Source: Planctomycetota bacterium
GTDB taxonomy: Bacteria > Planctomycetota > UBA1135 > GCA-002686595
Reading direction: 5' to 3'
Assembly (NCBI GenBank): GCA_002686265.1
Contig: NZBA01000120.1
Location: 124,001-188,000, forward strand
DNA: 64,000 bases
Shown one piece after another: positions 9,309-17,387 of this stretch. The notes beneath the pieces are model-generated. The model worked only from the letters and a program-made list of their open reading frames with translations. It searched no databases and was not told the origin of the DNA. The translations under genes were made by a program, and so were the position numbers. Numbering within the stretch: the first letter of the stretch is position 1; every line of letters begins with the position of its first letter.

Positions 9309-11207
9309 CTAGGCGCGGGAGCGCGCACGCATCAGCGCCAGGACGGCGATCAGCGCGGGGAGCACGAGGGGGAGGATGAAGATGTTCAGGAACTTCAAGC
9401 GCGAGCCGAGCCGCTCGATGTCCTGTTTGAGTTGGTGTTTGACGTCGCGCAGCTCCTTGCGCGTGTCCAGGCGCTCGGCGCGGAAGGCCTCGATCTCGGC
9501 CTGTTGCTCGGGCGAGAGGATGATGGAGCTCACGCCGCCTTCCTTCTGGCTCTGGAGTCCGCTGATCTTCTCCTCGGTCTCGCGCAGCTTCTGTTCGAGC
9601 GCCTGCTCCTTGTTGCGGAAACGGTCTTCCGCGTCGCGGCGGATCTCGACGACCCGGTCGAAGGGCCGGTTGAAGCGCGCTCGGCTGCGCAGACCGATCA
9701 GGTCGTTGCTTCCCGAGAGGTTGTCGAGCACGTTGATCACCAGGTCGGCGTTGTTGGCCGAGGGGACCGCGATGCGATTGCCGAAGAAGTTCTGCACGTT
9801 GACCCACCAGCGGTCCTCGAGCATGTCGGCGTCTGCGATCAGCACCAGGTTGATGTTGGCTTCGGAGGCGGAGCGGTGGGGGGCCGAGGCTCCCTCGTCC
9901 GGCGCCACTTCACCCTCGGGCGTCGGCGCCGCCGGCTTGCCGTCGGGGTAGGCGCTCTTCGCCGGGCCGCTGACGCGGGCCGCGACGGCGAGCGGCGTGC
10001 CGTTGGGCAGGAAGCTCTCGAGAAGACCCGAGGGGTTGGGCTGTAGGGCAACCTGCATGCGGTCGATTTCCATCGATTCGGCGCTGGTCTCGATGATCGG
10101 CGTGAAGCTCGTCTCGGCGTCGGCCAGCGCCCGCAAGGAGCCTGCCGTGGCCATGTTGATCTCCTTGGTGAGGTCGCTCGTCACCGGGTCGTCGGCGTTG
10201 ACCTCGCCTTCACCGAGGTGCAGCCAGGCGACGTACTCGATCGGCTGGTTACCCATCACCACGCGCTGGGCGTTGAGACGGTCGCCGACGATCTTCTCGC
10301 TCACCAGCTCGACACCCCAGGCCTCGAGCAGCGGACCGAGGCTCGAGCTGCGATCCGCGGTCAGGGCCGCCAGCTGGTTGTTGGGGTCCTGCGGCACCTG
10401 CTGCGCCTCGCAGTGCGGGTCGAGGAACGCCAGTACGCGCCCGCCGCCGAGGACGAACTGGTCGATCGAGTACAGGAGCTGCTCGCCGAGTCCTTGCGGG
10501 TGGACGAGCATCAAGACGTCCACGTCCTCGGGGATCTCGGTCGCCGCCGCGTGCAGGGAGCGCACCTCGAAGACCTCGCGGATCTGGTCCACGATCAGCC
10601 ACGGCTCGGGTACTGCGCGCGGGTTCATCGGGTTGAACGGCCCGCCGTCCAGCGGCAGGGTGCTCAGCAGTCCGACGACCGTGCGTTCGGGAAAGGCGAG
10701 GTTGTGAATGAGCTTGGTCAGGTCGTACTCGAGGAACTCCTCGCGTCGCACCTGGAAGAAGGGGATGACCTCCTCCTCGTCGGTGCTGTTGGTGCCCGAC
10801 AGCCCGAAGTAGAGCAACTCGCCGGCCGCATTGACCGGGACGCCCTGCATCCCGAACGAGACCGCGCGGTCCTCCTCCTCCGAGAAGGGCTCGGGGTCGC
10901 TCACGAACAGCTTGAGCATCCCGCTGGAGCGGCTCGTGTACTCCTCGAGCAACTCCTCTACGCGCTGGGCGTAGCGCTTGAGGTCGGGGTAGTCGGTGGC
11001 CAGCCCGCTCGAGAAGTACAGGCGCAGAGTGACCTCCTCGTCCATCGTCGCGAGGATGTTCTCGGTGCCCTCCGAGAGGGTGTAGAGGCCGTTCTCCGTC
11101 AGGTCCATGCGCGCGCCGCGCAGCAGCGCGCCGCTGGCCATGTTGACTGCGAAGAACAGGACCAGGGTGACCGCCAGCCCTGCCAGGGAGATGCGTTTCT
11201 TGTCCAT
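9309..11207 (-). CDS. GldG-like auxiliary protein of an ABC exporter
   Basis: 632 aa. N-terminal membrane segment LAGLAVTLVLFFAVNMASGA, then the family hallmark DLTENGLYTLSEGTENIL near residue 35 and an extracytoplasmic IFT52/GldG-like Rossmann region (DVDVLMLVHPQGLGEQLLYS, then GGGRVLAFLDPH). A long coiled-coil stretch rich in Glu, Lys and Gln (about residues 530-600) precedes a C-terminal membrane helix (FILPLVLPALIAVLALM). ATG 11207 begins MDKKRISL, a good membrane-protein start. It sits between the permease and the DUF4340 gene. Homologues are associated with Flavobacterium gliding, but the same set occurs in many non-gliding bacteria, so motility is not implied. Confidence 0.88.
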   Translation of the reverse strand: MDKKRISLAGLAVTLVLFFAVNMASGALLRGARMDLTENGLYTLSEGTENILATMDEEVTLRLYFSSGLATDYPDLKRYAQRVEELLEEYTSRSSGMLKLFVSDPEPFSEEEDRAVSFGMQGVPVNAAGELLYFGLSGTNSTDEEEVIPFFQVRREEFLEYDLTKLIHNLAFPERTVVGLLSTLPLDGGPFNPMNPRAVPEPWLIVDQIREVFEVRSLHAAATEIPEDVDVLMLVHPQGLGEQLLYSIDQFVLGGGRVLAFLDPHCEAQQVPQDPNNQLAALTADRSSSLGPLLEAWGVELVSEKIVGDRLNAQRVVMGNQPIEYVAWLHLGEGEVNADDPVTSDLTKEINMATAGSLRALADAETSFTPIIETSAESMEIDRMQVALQPNPSGLLESFLPNGTPLAVAARVSGPAKSAYPDGKPAAPTPEGEVAPDEGASAPHRSASEANINLVLIADADMLEDRWWVNVQNFFGNRIAVPSANNADLVINVLDNLSGSNDLIGLRSRARFNRPFDRVVEIRRDAEDRFRNKEQALEQKLRETEEKISGLQSQKEGGVSSIILSPEQQAEIEAFRAERLDTRKELRDVKHQLKQDIERLGSRLKFLNIFILPLVLPALIAVLALMRARSRA

Positions 11208-11216
11208 GTCAGATTC

Positions 11217-11951
11217 CTACGCGGCCTTCTTGAGGTCGATGATGATCGCGTTGGCGACCAGGAAACACCCGATCAACGAGCCGAAGAACACGATGTCGCG
11301 CGTGTCGATGACGCCGCGTGTGATGTCGTTGAAGTGGGTCAGGAAGCTGAAGGAGGCGACCGTCTCGGTCAGCACCTCCGGCGCCCAGCCCGAAACCCAG
11401 TCGAGCACGACCGGGAAGCCGCTCAAGACGAAGCCGAGCAGCACGAAGACGGTCGTGACGAAGGCGATCACCTGGTTGCGTGTGACCGCCGAGATGCAGG
11501 CCCCCACCGCCAGGCAGGCGCCGGCCATCAGGAAGCTGCCGATGTAGCCGGCGACGATCACACCGTTGTCGGGCTGGCCGAGGTAGGCGGCGGTGATCCA
11601 GGTCGGGACCGTCAGCGCCAGGGCGATGCCCGTGAAGCACCACGCCGCCAGGAACTTGCCGCCCACCGCCTGGGCCATCGAGATCGGCTGGGTCATGAGC
11701 AGCTCGATCGTCCCGGACTTGCGTTCCTCCGCCCACAGGCGCATGGAGATGGCCGGGATCAGGAACAGGTACAGCCAGGGGTGGAAGGCGAAGAACGGTT
11801 GCAGGTCGGCCTGCTCGCGCTCGTAGAAGCCTCCGATGTAGAAGGTGAACACCCCGGTCAGGACCAGGAAGAAGAACAAGAAGACGTAGGCGACCGGCGT
11901 GGCGAAGTAGCCGCCGAGCTCGCGCTTGAAGATCGAGGTCGTGATGCGCAT
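11217..11951 (-). CDS. ABC-2 permease, GldF-like
   Basis: 244 aa with six predicted membrane segments: VAYVFLFFFLVLTGVFTFYI, PWLYLFLIPAISMRL, FLAAWCFTGIALALTVPTWI, VIVAGYIGSFLMAGACLAVG, VIAFVTTVFVLLGFVLSGF and IVFFGSLIGCFLVANAIII. The cytoplasmic motif LWAEERKSGTIELLMTQPIS is typical of GldF/NosY-type permeases. ATG 11951 was chosen because it gives the standard N-terminus MRITTSIFKRELGGYF; the same frame is open further upstream but only as antisense of the ATPase. It lies 14 bp downstream of the ATPase and 9 bp upstream of the GldG-like gene, so all form one operon. Confidence 0.9.
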   Translation of the reverse strand: MRITTSIFKRELGGYFATPVAYVFLFFFLVLTGVFTFYIGGFYEREQADLQPFFAFHPWLYLFLIPAISMRLWAEERKSGTIELLMTQPISMAQAVGGKFLAAWCFTGIALALTVPTWITAAYLGQPDNGVIVAGYIGSFLMAGACLAVGACISAVTRNQVIAFVTTVFVLLGFVLSGFPVVLDWVSGWAPEVLTETVASFSFLTHFNDITRGVIDTRDIVFFGSLIGCFLVANAIIIDLKKAA

Positions 11952-11965
11952 GGTCGAAACCGCTC

Positions 11966-12757
11966 TCAGCTCGCGGTCACGGTGTCGGGGTTTGGGTTGG
12001 GGGATGCGACGGCCTTGGAGTCCGCGGGGAAGTCGGGCGTCGAGTTGCCGGTGGTGATCTCGCGGAAGACGTCGTCGAGGCGCCCCTCGGGTGAGCGCGC
12101 CTTCAACTCGGCGGGCGTGCCGTCGAAGAGGATGCGGCCGCGGGCGATGATGATCGCACGCGTGCAGACCGCGTCGACTTCCTCGAGAATGTGGGTCGAG
12201 AGCACGATCACCTTGTCCTTCGCCATCTGGCCGATCAGGGCGCGCACCTCGTGCTTCTGGTTGGGATCGAGGCCGTCGGTCGGTTCGTCGAGGATCAGCA
12301 CTTCGGGATCGTGCAGGATCGCCTGGGCGAGGCCCACGCGGCGCTTGAAGCCCTTCGAGAGGGTCTCGATGCGCTGGTGCAGCACCTCCTCGATGTGGAC
12401 CTTGCGCACGACCTCCGCCAGCCGGCCGGCGCGCTCGGCGGCGGGGATGCCGCGCACCTCGGCGATGAACCCGAGGAAGCCGTGGGGCGTCATGTCCGCG
12501 TAGAGCGGCGCGCCTTCGGGCAGGTAGCCGACCCTCCGCTTGACCTCGATCGGCTGCGCGCCGACCTCGAAGCCGGAGATCGAGGCGCTGCCGGCCGAGG
12601 GGTCGAGGAACCCCGTCAGCATCTTCATGGTGGTGGACTTCCCGGCACCATTGGGGCCGAGGAAGCCGAGCACCTCGCCCTTCTTCACGGAGAAGCTGAT
12701 GTCGTCGACGGCCTTGAGGTCGCCGAAGGACTTGGAGAGGTTTCTGATCTCGATCAT
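11966..12757 (-). CDS. ABC transporter ATP-binding protein, GldA-like
   Basis: 263-aa ABC ATPase. Walker A GPNGAGKSTTMKMLTG near residue 36, Q-loop region RVGYLPEGAPLYADMT, signature LSKGFKRRVGLAQA, Walker B VLILDEPTDGLD, and H-loop LSTHILEEV. This pattern, especially YLPEGAPLY and LSKGFKRRVGLA, is that of GldA/NatA-type exporters. It is the first gene of the minus-strand operon ATPase-permease-GldG-DUF4340. The last ~30 residues are Pro/Asn/Ser-rich with no domain. Its divergent neighbour starts 277 bp away, leaving space for the operon promoter, though no clear -35/-10 pair stands out. Confidence 0.92.
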   Translation of the reverse strand: MIEIRNLSKSFGDLKAVDDISFSVKKGEVLGFLGPNGAGKSTTMKMLTGFLDPSAGSASISGFEVGAQPIEVKRRVGYLPEGAPLYADMTPHGFLGFIAEVRGIPAAERAGRLAEVVRKVHIEEVLHQRIETLSKGFKRRVGLAQAILHDPEVLILDEPTDGLDPNQKHEVRALIGQMAKDKVIVLSTHILEEVDAVCTRAIIIARGRILFDGTPAELKARSPEGRLDDVFREITTGNSTPDFPADSKAVASPNPNPDTVTAS

Positions 12758-13034
12758 GGCGCGAGGTCGCGGGGGACGATTCGGTGGCGGGGACGCGAGT
12801 TTTCCCGGGGTAGGCGGGAGCAGTGCTCACGGGAAGGCGGCGAGGATTCTACGGACCGGCCCGCGCCGGACAAGGGGCAAGGGGTGCGAGACGTCGTGCG
12901 GCGGTCCTACGGGGGGGCGCGGGCGCAGTTGGGGACCCTCGGGTGAATCCCCCCGCGGCGCTCGCCGTGCGTCCGCGCCCTTGCTAGGTTTCCCGCGGCT
13001 CGCCCGCCCTTCGACCTCCCAGCCGCCGCCAGCC

Positions 13035-13808
13035 ATGCACGCTCTCCTAGCGACAGCCGCTCTCGCCCTGTTCTCCGCGCCGCCTTCGGGGGCCGACGAC
13101 GTCGTCGCGCGCACGATCCCGCCTCTCGCGGAAGACGCCGAGGTGCCGGCCTGGACGGGCGGCGTGACCCTCGGCCTGTTCGACGCCAGCGGGAACACGG
13201 TACGAAGCAGCGCCAACCTGACCGCCGAGGCCGAGCGGCGGCGCGAGGAGGACCGCACGACGTTCGGCGCCTGGTGGAGCTGGGCGGAGGAGGAGGGCGA
13301 CGCGGGCGCGTCGAGCGTCAGCGAGCGCCGGGTCGGCGGCAAGGCCCAGTACGACCACTTCTTCACGGAAGAGACCTACGCCTACGGAAACGGGACGGCC
13401 GAGATGGACCACAAGGCCAACCTCGACCTGCGCTGGACCGTCGGTGCCGGCTACGGCCGCCAGTTCCGCGAGGAAGAGGACCTGAAGGTCTCGGCCGAGG
13501 TCGGGTTGAGTTGGTTCAACGAGGACTTCGGCGCCGCTCCCGGCGACGAGTATGCCACGGTGCGCGCGGCCTACAGCGTGGACTGGGTGCCGCGGGAGAA
13601 ATGGACCCTCTCCCAGGGTGCGGAGGTCTTTCCGAGCATCGAGGAGACCGACGACGTCTACACCAAGCTGGACTCGCGCGTGCGCTACGACGTGAGCGGA
13701 TCCATGTACGCCCAATTCCAATGGGTCTGGGATTGGGACAACACGCCCGCCGCGGGCCTAGAGCGCTCCGATCACCGTCTGTTCGTGACCGTCGGCTGGA
13801 CCTTCTGA
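13035..13808 (+). CDS. DUF481-like outer-membrane protein
   Basis: 257 aa. Signal peptide MHALLATAALALFSAPPSGA, then a beta-rich region with the DUF481/YdiY pattern: WTGGVTLGLFDASGNTVRS, strands alternating with charged turns (TEETYAYGNGTAEMDHKANL, LDLRWTVGAGYGRQF, DLKVSAEVGLSWFNEDF) and a C-terminal strand ending LFVTVGWTF with the terminal Phe of outer-membrane barrels. ATG 13035 begins the signal peptide; the frame is open for about 500 bp upstream, but that part is antisense of the ABC ATPase. The next gene follows after 15 bp, so the two may be co-transcribed. The family is usually annotated only as salt-induced outer membrane protein. Confidence 0.75.
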   Translation: MHALLATAALALFSAPPSGADDVVARTIPPLAEDAEVPAWTGGVTLGLFDASGNTVRSSANLTAEAERRREEDRTTFGAWWSWAEEEGDAGASSVSERRVGGKAQYDHFFTEETYAYGNGTAEMDHKANLDLRWTVGAGYGRQFREEEDLKVSAEVGLSWFNEDFGAAPGDEYATVRAAYSVDWVPREKWTLSQGAEVFPSIEETDDVYTKLDSRVRYDVSGSMYAQFQWVWDWDNTPAAGLERSDHRLFVTVGWTF

Positions 13809-13823
13809 CGTCCAGAGCCTCCA

Positions 13824-15713
13824 ATGGCGAGGCGGCCAGCCCCGCCGTGCGTCATGGATGTGAGTCCCATCGAGTTGAGCCTGGCCCTGGTCGCCGCGAG
13901 CCTGGGCGGCGCCCTCCTGCCCCTCGCGCGCCGCTGGAGCGCGGGCGGCCTGCACCTGTTCGCCGCGGTCTCGGCGGGCATCTTCCTCGGCACGGTTTTC
14001 CTGCACCTCCAGCCCGAGCTGGCCGAGCTCGGAGCCGAGCACGATTCGGCTCCCTGGCTCGCGGCCCTGGGCGGGTTCTTGGGCCTGTTCCTCCTGGAGA
14101 AGGTCTGGCTGCGCGGCGGCGGCGCGAATCTGGAGCTCGACGGTCACACCGTCCTGTGGGTCTCGCTCCTCGTCGGCCTGAGCGTGCACGCCCTCGCCGC
14201 CGGCGTCGCCCTCTCGGCCCTGCTCGGTGCCTCGGCCGGGGCGGGTGTCCTGCTGCTGCCGCTGCTGTGGCACAAGATGACCGAGTCCTTCTCCCTCGCG
14301 ACCGTCATGAAGCTGGCTGGGGTGGGGAACGGGCGCGGTCTGTGGGTGCAGCTCCTGTTCGCGGCCGTCACGCCCGCTGGTTTGCTCCTCGGGGCGCGCT
14401 TCGCCGACGGGGCGGCCGCCCAGCCGATCCTGCTCGGCTTCGCCAGCGGGACCTTCCTCTACGTCGCCGTCTGCGATCTCCTGCCGGAAGTCTTCCACGA
14501 CCTCGACCGGGCCCGTGACCGCGTCCTCGGGCTCCTCGCCGGCGTGGTCGCCGTCGCCGCCCTGCCTCACCACCTCGACGGTGATCCCAGCTTCGTGCCC
14601 GTCTTCCTCGCGAGGAGCCTCGACGTCTTCGTCGCGATGGCGCCCTACCTGCTCGGCGGATTCCTGTTGGCCGGGTTCATCAGCCAGCTGATCCGTCCCG
14701 CCTGGCTCGCCCGCCACCTCTCGGGAAACGACCTCTCCTCGGTCGGCATCGCCTCGGTCGTCGGAGCGCCCCTACCCTTGTGCTCCTGCTCGGTGATCCC
14801 CCTCGCCGTGGCCCTGCGGCGCTCGGGGGCGAGCAAGGGCTCGACGAGCGCCTTCCTGATCTCGACTCCCGAGACCGGCATCGATTCGGTCAGCGTGACC
14901 TACGCTCTGCTCGATCCTCTGATGGCCCTCGTGCGCCCTCTGGCCGCCGTGGCGAGCGCGCTCTTCACGGGCATGGCGGTCAGCCTCTTCGCCCGCAGCC
15001 GCCACGACGACACGCCGCGCGCGGGACTTGGCGACGGGGGAGGCGGCGGCTCGTGCTGCAAGAAGGCGGCGGCCTTGACCGCGCCGGTGGAGGAGCGTCC
15101 ACCCGAGGCCGGCAACCTGGTCGTGCGCGCCCTGCGCTACGCCTTCGTGGAGATGCTCGACGACCTCGCGGGCGCCCTGCTGGCGGGCATCCTGCTTTCT
15201 GGGCTGATGACGGCGGTGATCCCCGACGCTTGGTTCGACGGCGCGCTGTTCTCCGGCGCCATGGGCCTGGTGGTGATGCTGATGATCGGCGTGCCGATCT
15301 ACGTCTGCGCGGCGGCCTCCACACCCCTGGCGGCGGCGATGGTGCTCAAGGGACTCAGCCCGGGGGCGGCGCTCGTGTTCCTTCTGGCCGGCCCGGCGAC
15401 GAACATGGCCACCCTGGCGGTCATGGCGCGCACCCTCGGCGCTCGCGTGGTGGCCGTGCACATCGCCGGATTGGCGAGCGTGACCCTCGCGCTGGGGTTC
15501 GCGGTCGACTGGCTCTACAGGAGCCTGGGGCGCGAGCTCGTCGCGCGCGCCGGCGAGCACCACGCGGCCCACGGCGGCGGGCTCGGACCCGCGTGCGCGG
15601 TGGTCTTCGGCCTGCTCCTGGCCGCGGCCCTGTGGCGCCCCCGCGCTCGCAAGGACGCGCCTGCGTCTTCGGGAGCCGGCGGTGCGGGGAGCGCCGCCCT
15701 CAGGACCCCATGA
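13824..15713 (+). CDS. fused ZIP-family metal transporter and CSCS-motif permease (SO_0444-like)
   Basis: 629-aa membrane protein made of two transporters. Residues about 10-255 are ZIP-like: helices LALVAASLGGALLPLARR, GIFLGTVFLHLQPELAEL, and the metal-site helices HALAAGVALSALL and LLWHKMTESFSLATVM. Residues about 270-585 match the UPF0718/ArsP-like permeases annotated as SO_0444-type Cu/Zn efflux, with the hallmark LPLCSCSVIPLA (Cys320, Cys322), ISTPETGIDS and later GVPIYVCAAASTPLAA. A cytoplasmic loop between the permease halves carries GGGSCCKK (Cys411, Cys412), a likely metal-binding site. ATG 13854 (MDVSPIELS) is an equally possible start. Its 3' end overlaps fabI tail to tail by 14 bp. 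Metal export or buffering is inferred. Confidence 0.85.
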   Translation: MARRPAPPCVMDVSPIELSLALVAASLGGALLPLARRWSAGGLHLFAAVSAGIFLGTVFLHLQPELAELGAEHDSAPWLAALGGFLGLFLLEKVWLRGGGANLELDGHTVLWVSLLVGLSVHALAAGVALSALLGASAGAGVLLLPLLWHKMTESFSLATVMKLAGVGNGRGLWVQLLFAAVTPAGLLLGARFADGAAAQPILLGFASGTFLYVAVCDLLPEVFHDLDRARDRVLGLLAGVVAVAALPHHLDGDPSFVPVFLARSLDVFVAMAPYLLGGFLLAGFISQLIRPAWLARHLSGNDLSSVGIASVVGAPLPLCSCSVIPLAVALRRSGASKGSTSAFLISTPETGIDSVSVTYALLDPLMALVRPLAAVASALFTGMAVSLFARSRHDDTPRAGLGDGGGGGSCCKKAAALTAPVEERPPEAGNLVVRALRYAFVEMLDDLAGALLAGILLSGLMTAVIPDAWFDGALFSGAMGLVVMLMIGVPIYVCAAASTPLAAAMVLKGLSPGAALVFLLAGPATNMATLAVMARTLGARVVAVHIAGLASVTLALGFAVDWLYRSLGRELVARAGEHHAAHGGGLGPACAVVFGLLLAAALWRPRARKDAPASSGAGGAGSAALRTP

Positions 15714-16473
15714 TGTGGTATCCGGCATCGACGTAGACCGTCGAGCCGGTGATGCCGCGGCTGAGGGGGCTGGCGAGGAACAAGCAGGTGTCCCCGACCT
15801 CGTCGGCGGTCACGTTGCGGCGCAGGGGCGCCTTCTCGGCGATGTTGTCGAGCATGGAGCTGAAGCCGGTCACTCCGGCCGCCGAGAGGGTGCGGATCGG
15901 TCCGGCGCTGATGGCGTTGACGCGGATGCCGAGGGGGCCGAGGTCGGCGGCCAGGTAGCGCACGCTGGCCTCCAGGGCGGCCTTGGCGATGCCCATCACG
16001 TTGTAATTGGGGATCACCCGCTCCCCGCCGAGGTAGCTGAGGGTGATGATCGAGCCCTCGCGCCCCTCCATCAGCGGCAGGGCGCGGCGGGCGACGGCCG
16101 TCAGGGAGTAGGCCGACACCTCGTGGGCGATCATGTAGCCCTCCTTCGTCGTGTCGAAGAAGTTGCCTTGCAGCTCCTCGCGGCGCGCGAAGGCGACGGC
16201 GTGCACGACGGTGTCGAGCGATGTGAACTCGTGGCGCACCTCGGCGAAGGCCTCGTCGATGGTCTCGGGCGCGGTCACGTCGCAGGGCAGGACGAGCGAA
16301 CCGGGGCAGTCGGCCGCCAGCTCGCGCACCGTCTTCTCCATGCGCTCGCCCATGTAGGTGAAGCACAGCCGCATGCCCTCGCGCGCGAGGGAGCGGGCGC
16401 AGCCCCAGGCCAGGGAGCGCTTGTTGGCGACGCCGAGGACGAGTCCGGTCTTGCCTTCGAGGGAGATCTGCAT
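15700..16473 (-). CDS. fabI: enoyl-[acyl-carrier-protein] reductase FabI
   Basis: Last reductive step of fatty-acid elongation, NAD(P)H-dependent, cytoplasmic. 257 aa, the usual length. The nucleotide-binding start is GKTGLVLGVANKRSLAWG. The catalytic set fits the FabI spacing of Tyr-x6-Lys, with Tyr157 and Lys164 in NYNVMGIAK and the second conserved Tyr147 in LSYLGGERVIPNY. SAGPIRTLSAAGVTGF is the substrate-loop region and the C-terminus (ITGSTVYVDAGYHIMG) is standard. ATG 16473 gives the normal N-terminus MQISLEGKTG. It is transcribed alone and divergently from the regulator at 16806. Confidence 0.96.
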   Translation of the reverse strand: MQISLEGKTGLVLGVANKRSLAWGCARSLAREGMRLCFTYMGERMEKTVRELAADCPGSLVLPCDVTAPETIDEAFAEVRHEFTSLDTVVHAVAFARREELQGNFFDTTKEGYMIAHEVSAYSLTAVARRALPLMEGREGSIITLSYLGGERVIPNYNVMGIAKAALEASVRYLAADLGPLGIRVNAISAGPIRTLSAAGVTGFSSMLDNIAEKAPLRRNVTADEVGDTCLFLASPLSRGITGSTVYVDAGYHIMGS

Positions 16474-16805
16474 GATGGGCGGTGGGGTGCATCGCAGGCG
16501 CCCGACCGAGCGCGGGATGGTAGCGGCGGTGAGGGGCGATTGCAGGTTCCGGCGGCATCGCCGTCGGCGAGAATGGGGAATCGGCTCTCCCGGCGCGAAG
16601 GACCGGCGTGCGGCGGGGGTTTCCCCACTCCGGGAAAACGGACCCTCGGCCCCGGAGACGGCGTCCCGAGACGCTCTCGTTCCCGATCCCCCCGCATTCC
16701 GGGCACGACCAGGTCCACCGTTCCTCCAGATCACCTCTAGAATTGTGTTCGTGGGCGGTGCGAGGGTCGCACCGCCGGAGGCCCGGAGCGAGGAGAGACT
16801 CTGGT
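16474..16805. other. divergent intergenic region between fabI and the regulator pair
   Basis: 332 bp without a convincing gene; the open frames here are antisense-like. It must hold the fabI promoter (minus) and that of the 16806 gene (plus). A TAGAAT sequence at 16738-16743 could be a -10 box for the plus-strand genes, but no good -35 box stands at the right distance. An AGGAGA Shine-Dalgarno sequence lies just before the TTG start at 16806. I see no strong hairpin or repeat. Confidence 0.4.
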
Positions 16806-17387
16806 TTGACTCGCGCAAAGACCGAAACGACAGCGCCCGGAGTTCTGCTCGGGGGAGACCCGCGCACGGTGCTCGCTCGCATCACGCCCGGAGACCCCCT
16901 GGGTTTGAGGGGCCTCCTGGCCGGGCGCGCGGAGGCGCGCCATCTCCTGCTCGACGCAGATGCGGTGCACTTGCGGAGCCTGGCTTACTGCGCTCGCCAC
17001 GCGCGCACTTGTCCCGACAGCGCGCGCCCGGTCGGCTGGCTCGAGGCGCAGGTCGAGGAGGTGCTCGATCAGTGGTGCGCGGAAGAGGGGCGTCGGGCGG
17101 GGAGGACGGAGGGCGAGGAGTGCTCCCAGACCACCGGCGGCGTCTGGGCTGAGTTCGCGGGGCCCCTGGGCCTCGAGCCCGAGCAAGTGCGTCGCGCCTG
17201 CGGGCGCTTCAACCTCCTCCCGGACGCTGAGCGAGCAGCGTTCTTCGCCCTGGTGCTCGATCGGCGCGAGGCCGAGGAGTACGCGGTTGCGGCCGGTCGG
17301 CCGCTGGTCGAGCTCGCCAGGGAGGCGCGGCGGGGGCTGGAGGTGCTCTTGCGCGCTTCGGGCGATGGTGCGGAGGAGGCCCGGTGA
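16806..17387 (+). CDS. small regulator with sigma-region-4-like C-terminus
   Basis: 193 aa, TTG start. TTG 16806 was chosen because AGGAGA lies about 8 nt upstream and the sequence before it is not protein-like. The N-terminal ~90 residues are Leu/Ala/Arg-rich and unrecognised. The C-terminal ~70 residues (LPDAERAAFFALVLDRREAE, then a helix ending LAREARRGLEVLL) have the layout of sigma-70 region 4 or a related helix-turn-helix, although residues are degenerate. Its stop overlaps the GTG of the next gene (GTGA), so the two proteins are made together. I suggest a divergent sigma-like factor or DNA-binding partner of the downstream regulator; this is inference, not a family match. Confidence 0.55.
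   Translation: MTRAKTETTAPGVLLGGDPRTVLARITPGDPLGLRGLLAGRAEARHLLLDADAVHLRSLAYCARHARTCPDSARPVGWLEAQVEEVLDQWCAEEGRRAGRTEGEECSQTTGGVWAEFAGPLGLEPEQVRRACGRFNLLPDAERAAFFALVLDRREAEEYAVAAGRPLVELAREARRGLEVLLRASGDGAEEAR

Noticed and set aside
10218-12503. Very long plus-strand open frame opposite the Gld-like operon
   Set aside because: It is the antisense of well-recognised GldG, permease and ATPase genes; its translation is Gly/Arg/Gln/His-rich with no motif, as expected from high-GC antisense.
9309-12757. Gliding-motility locus
   Set aside because: The GldA/F/G-like set is here, but these ABC systems are widespread in non-gliding bacteria and no other gld genes are present.
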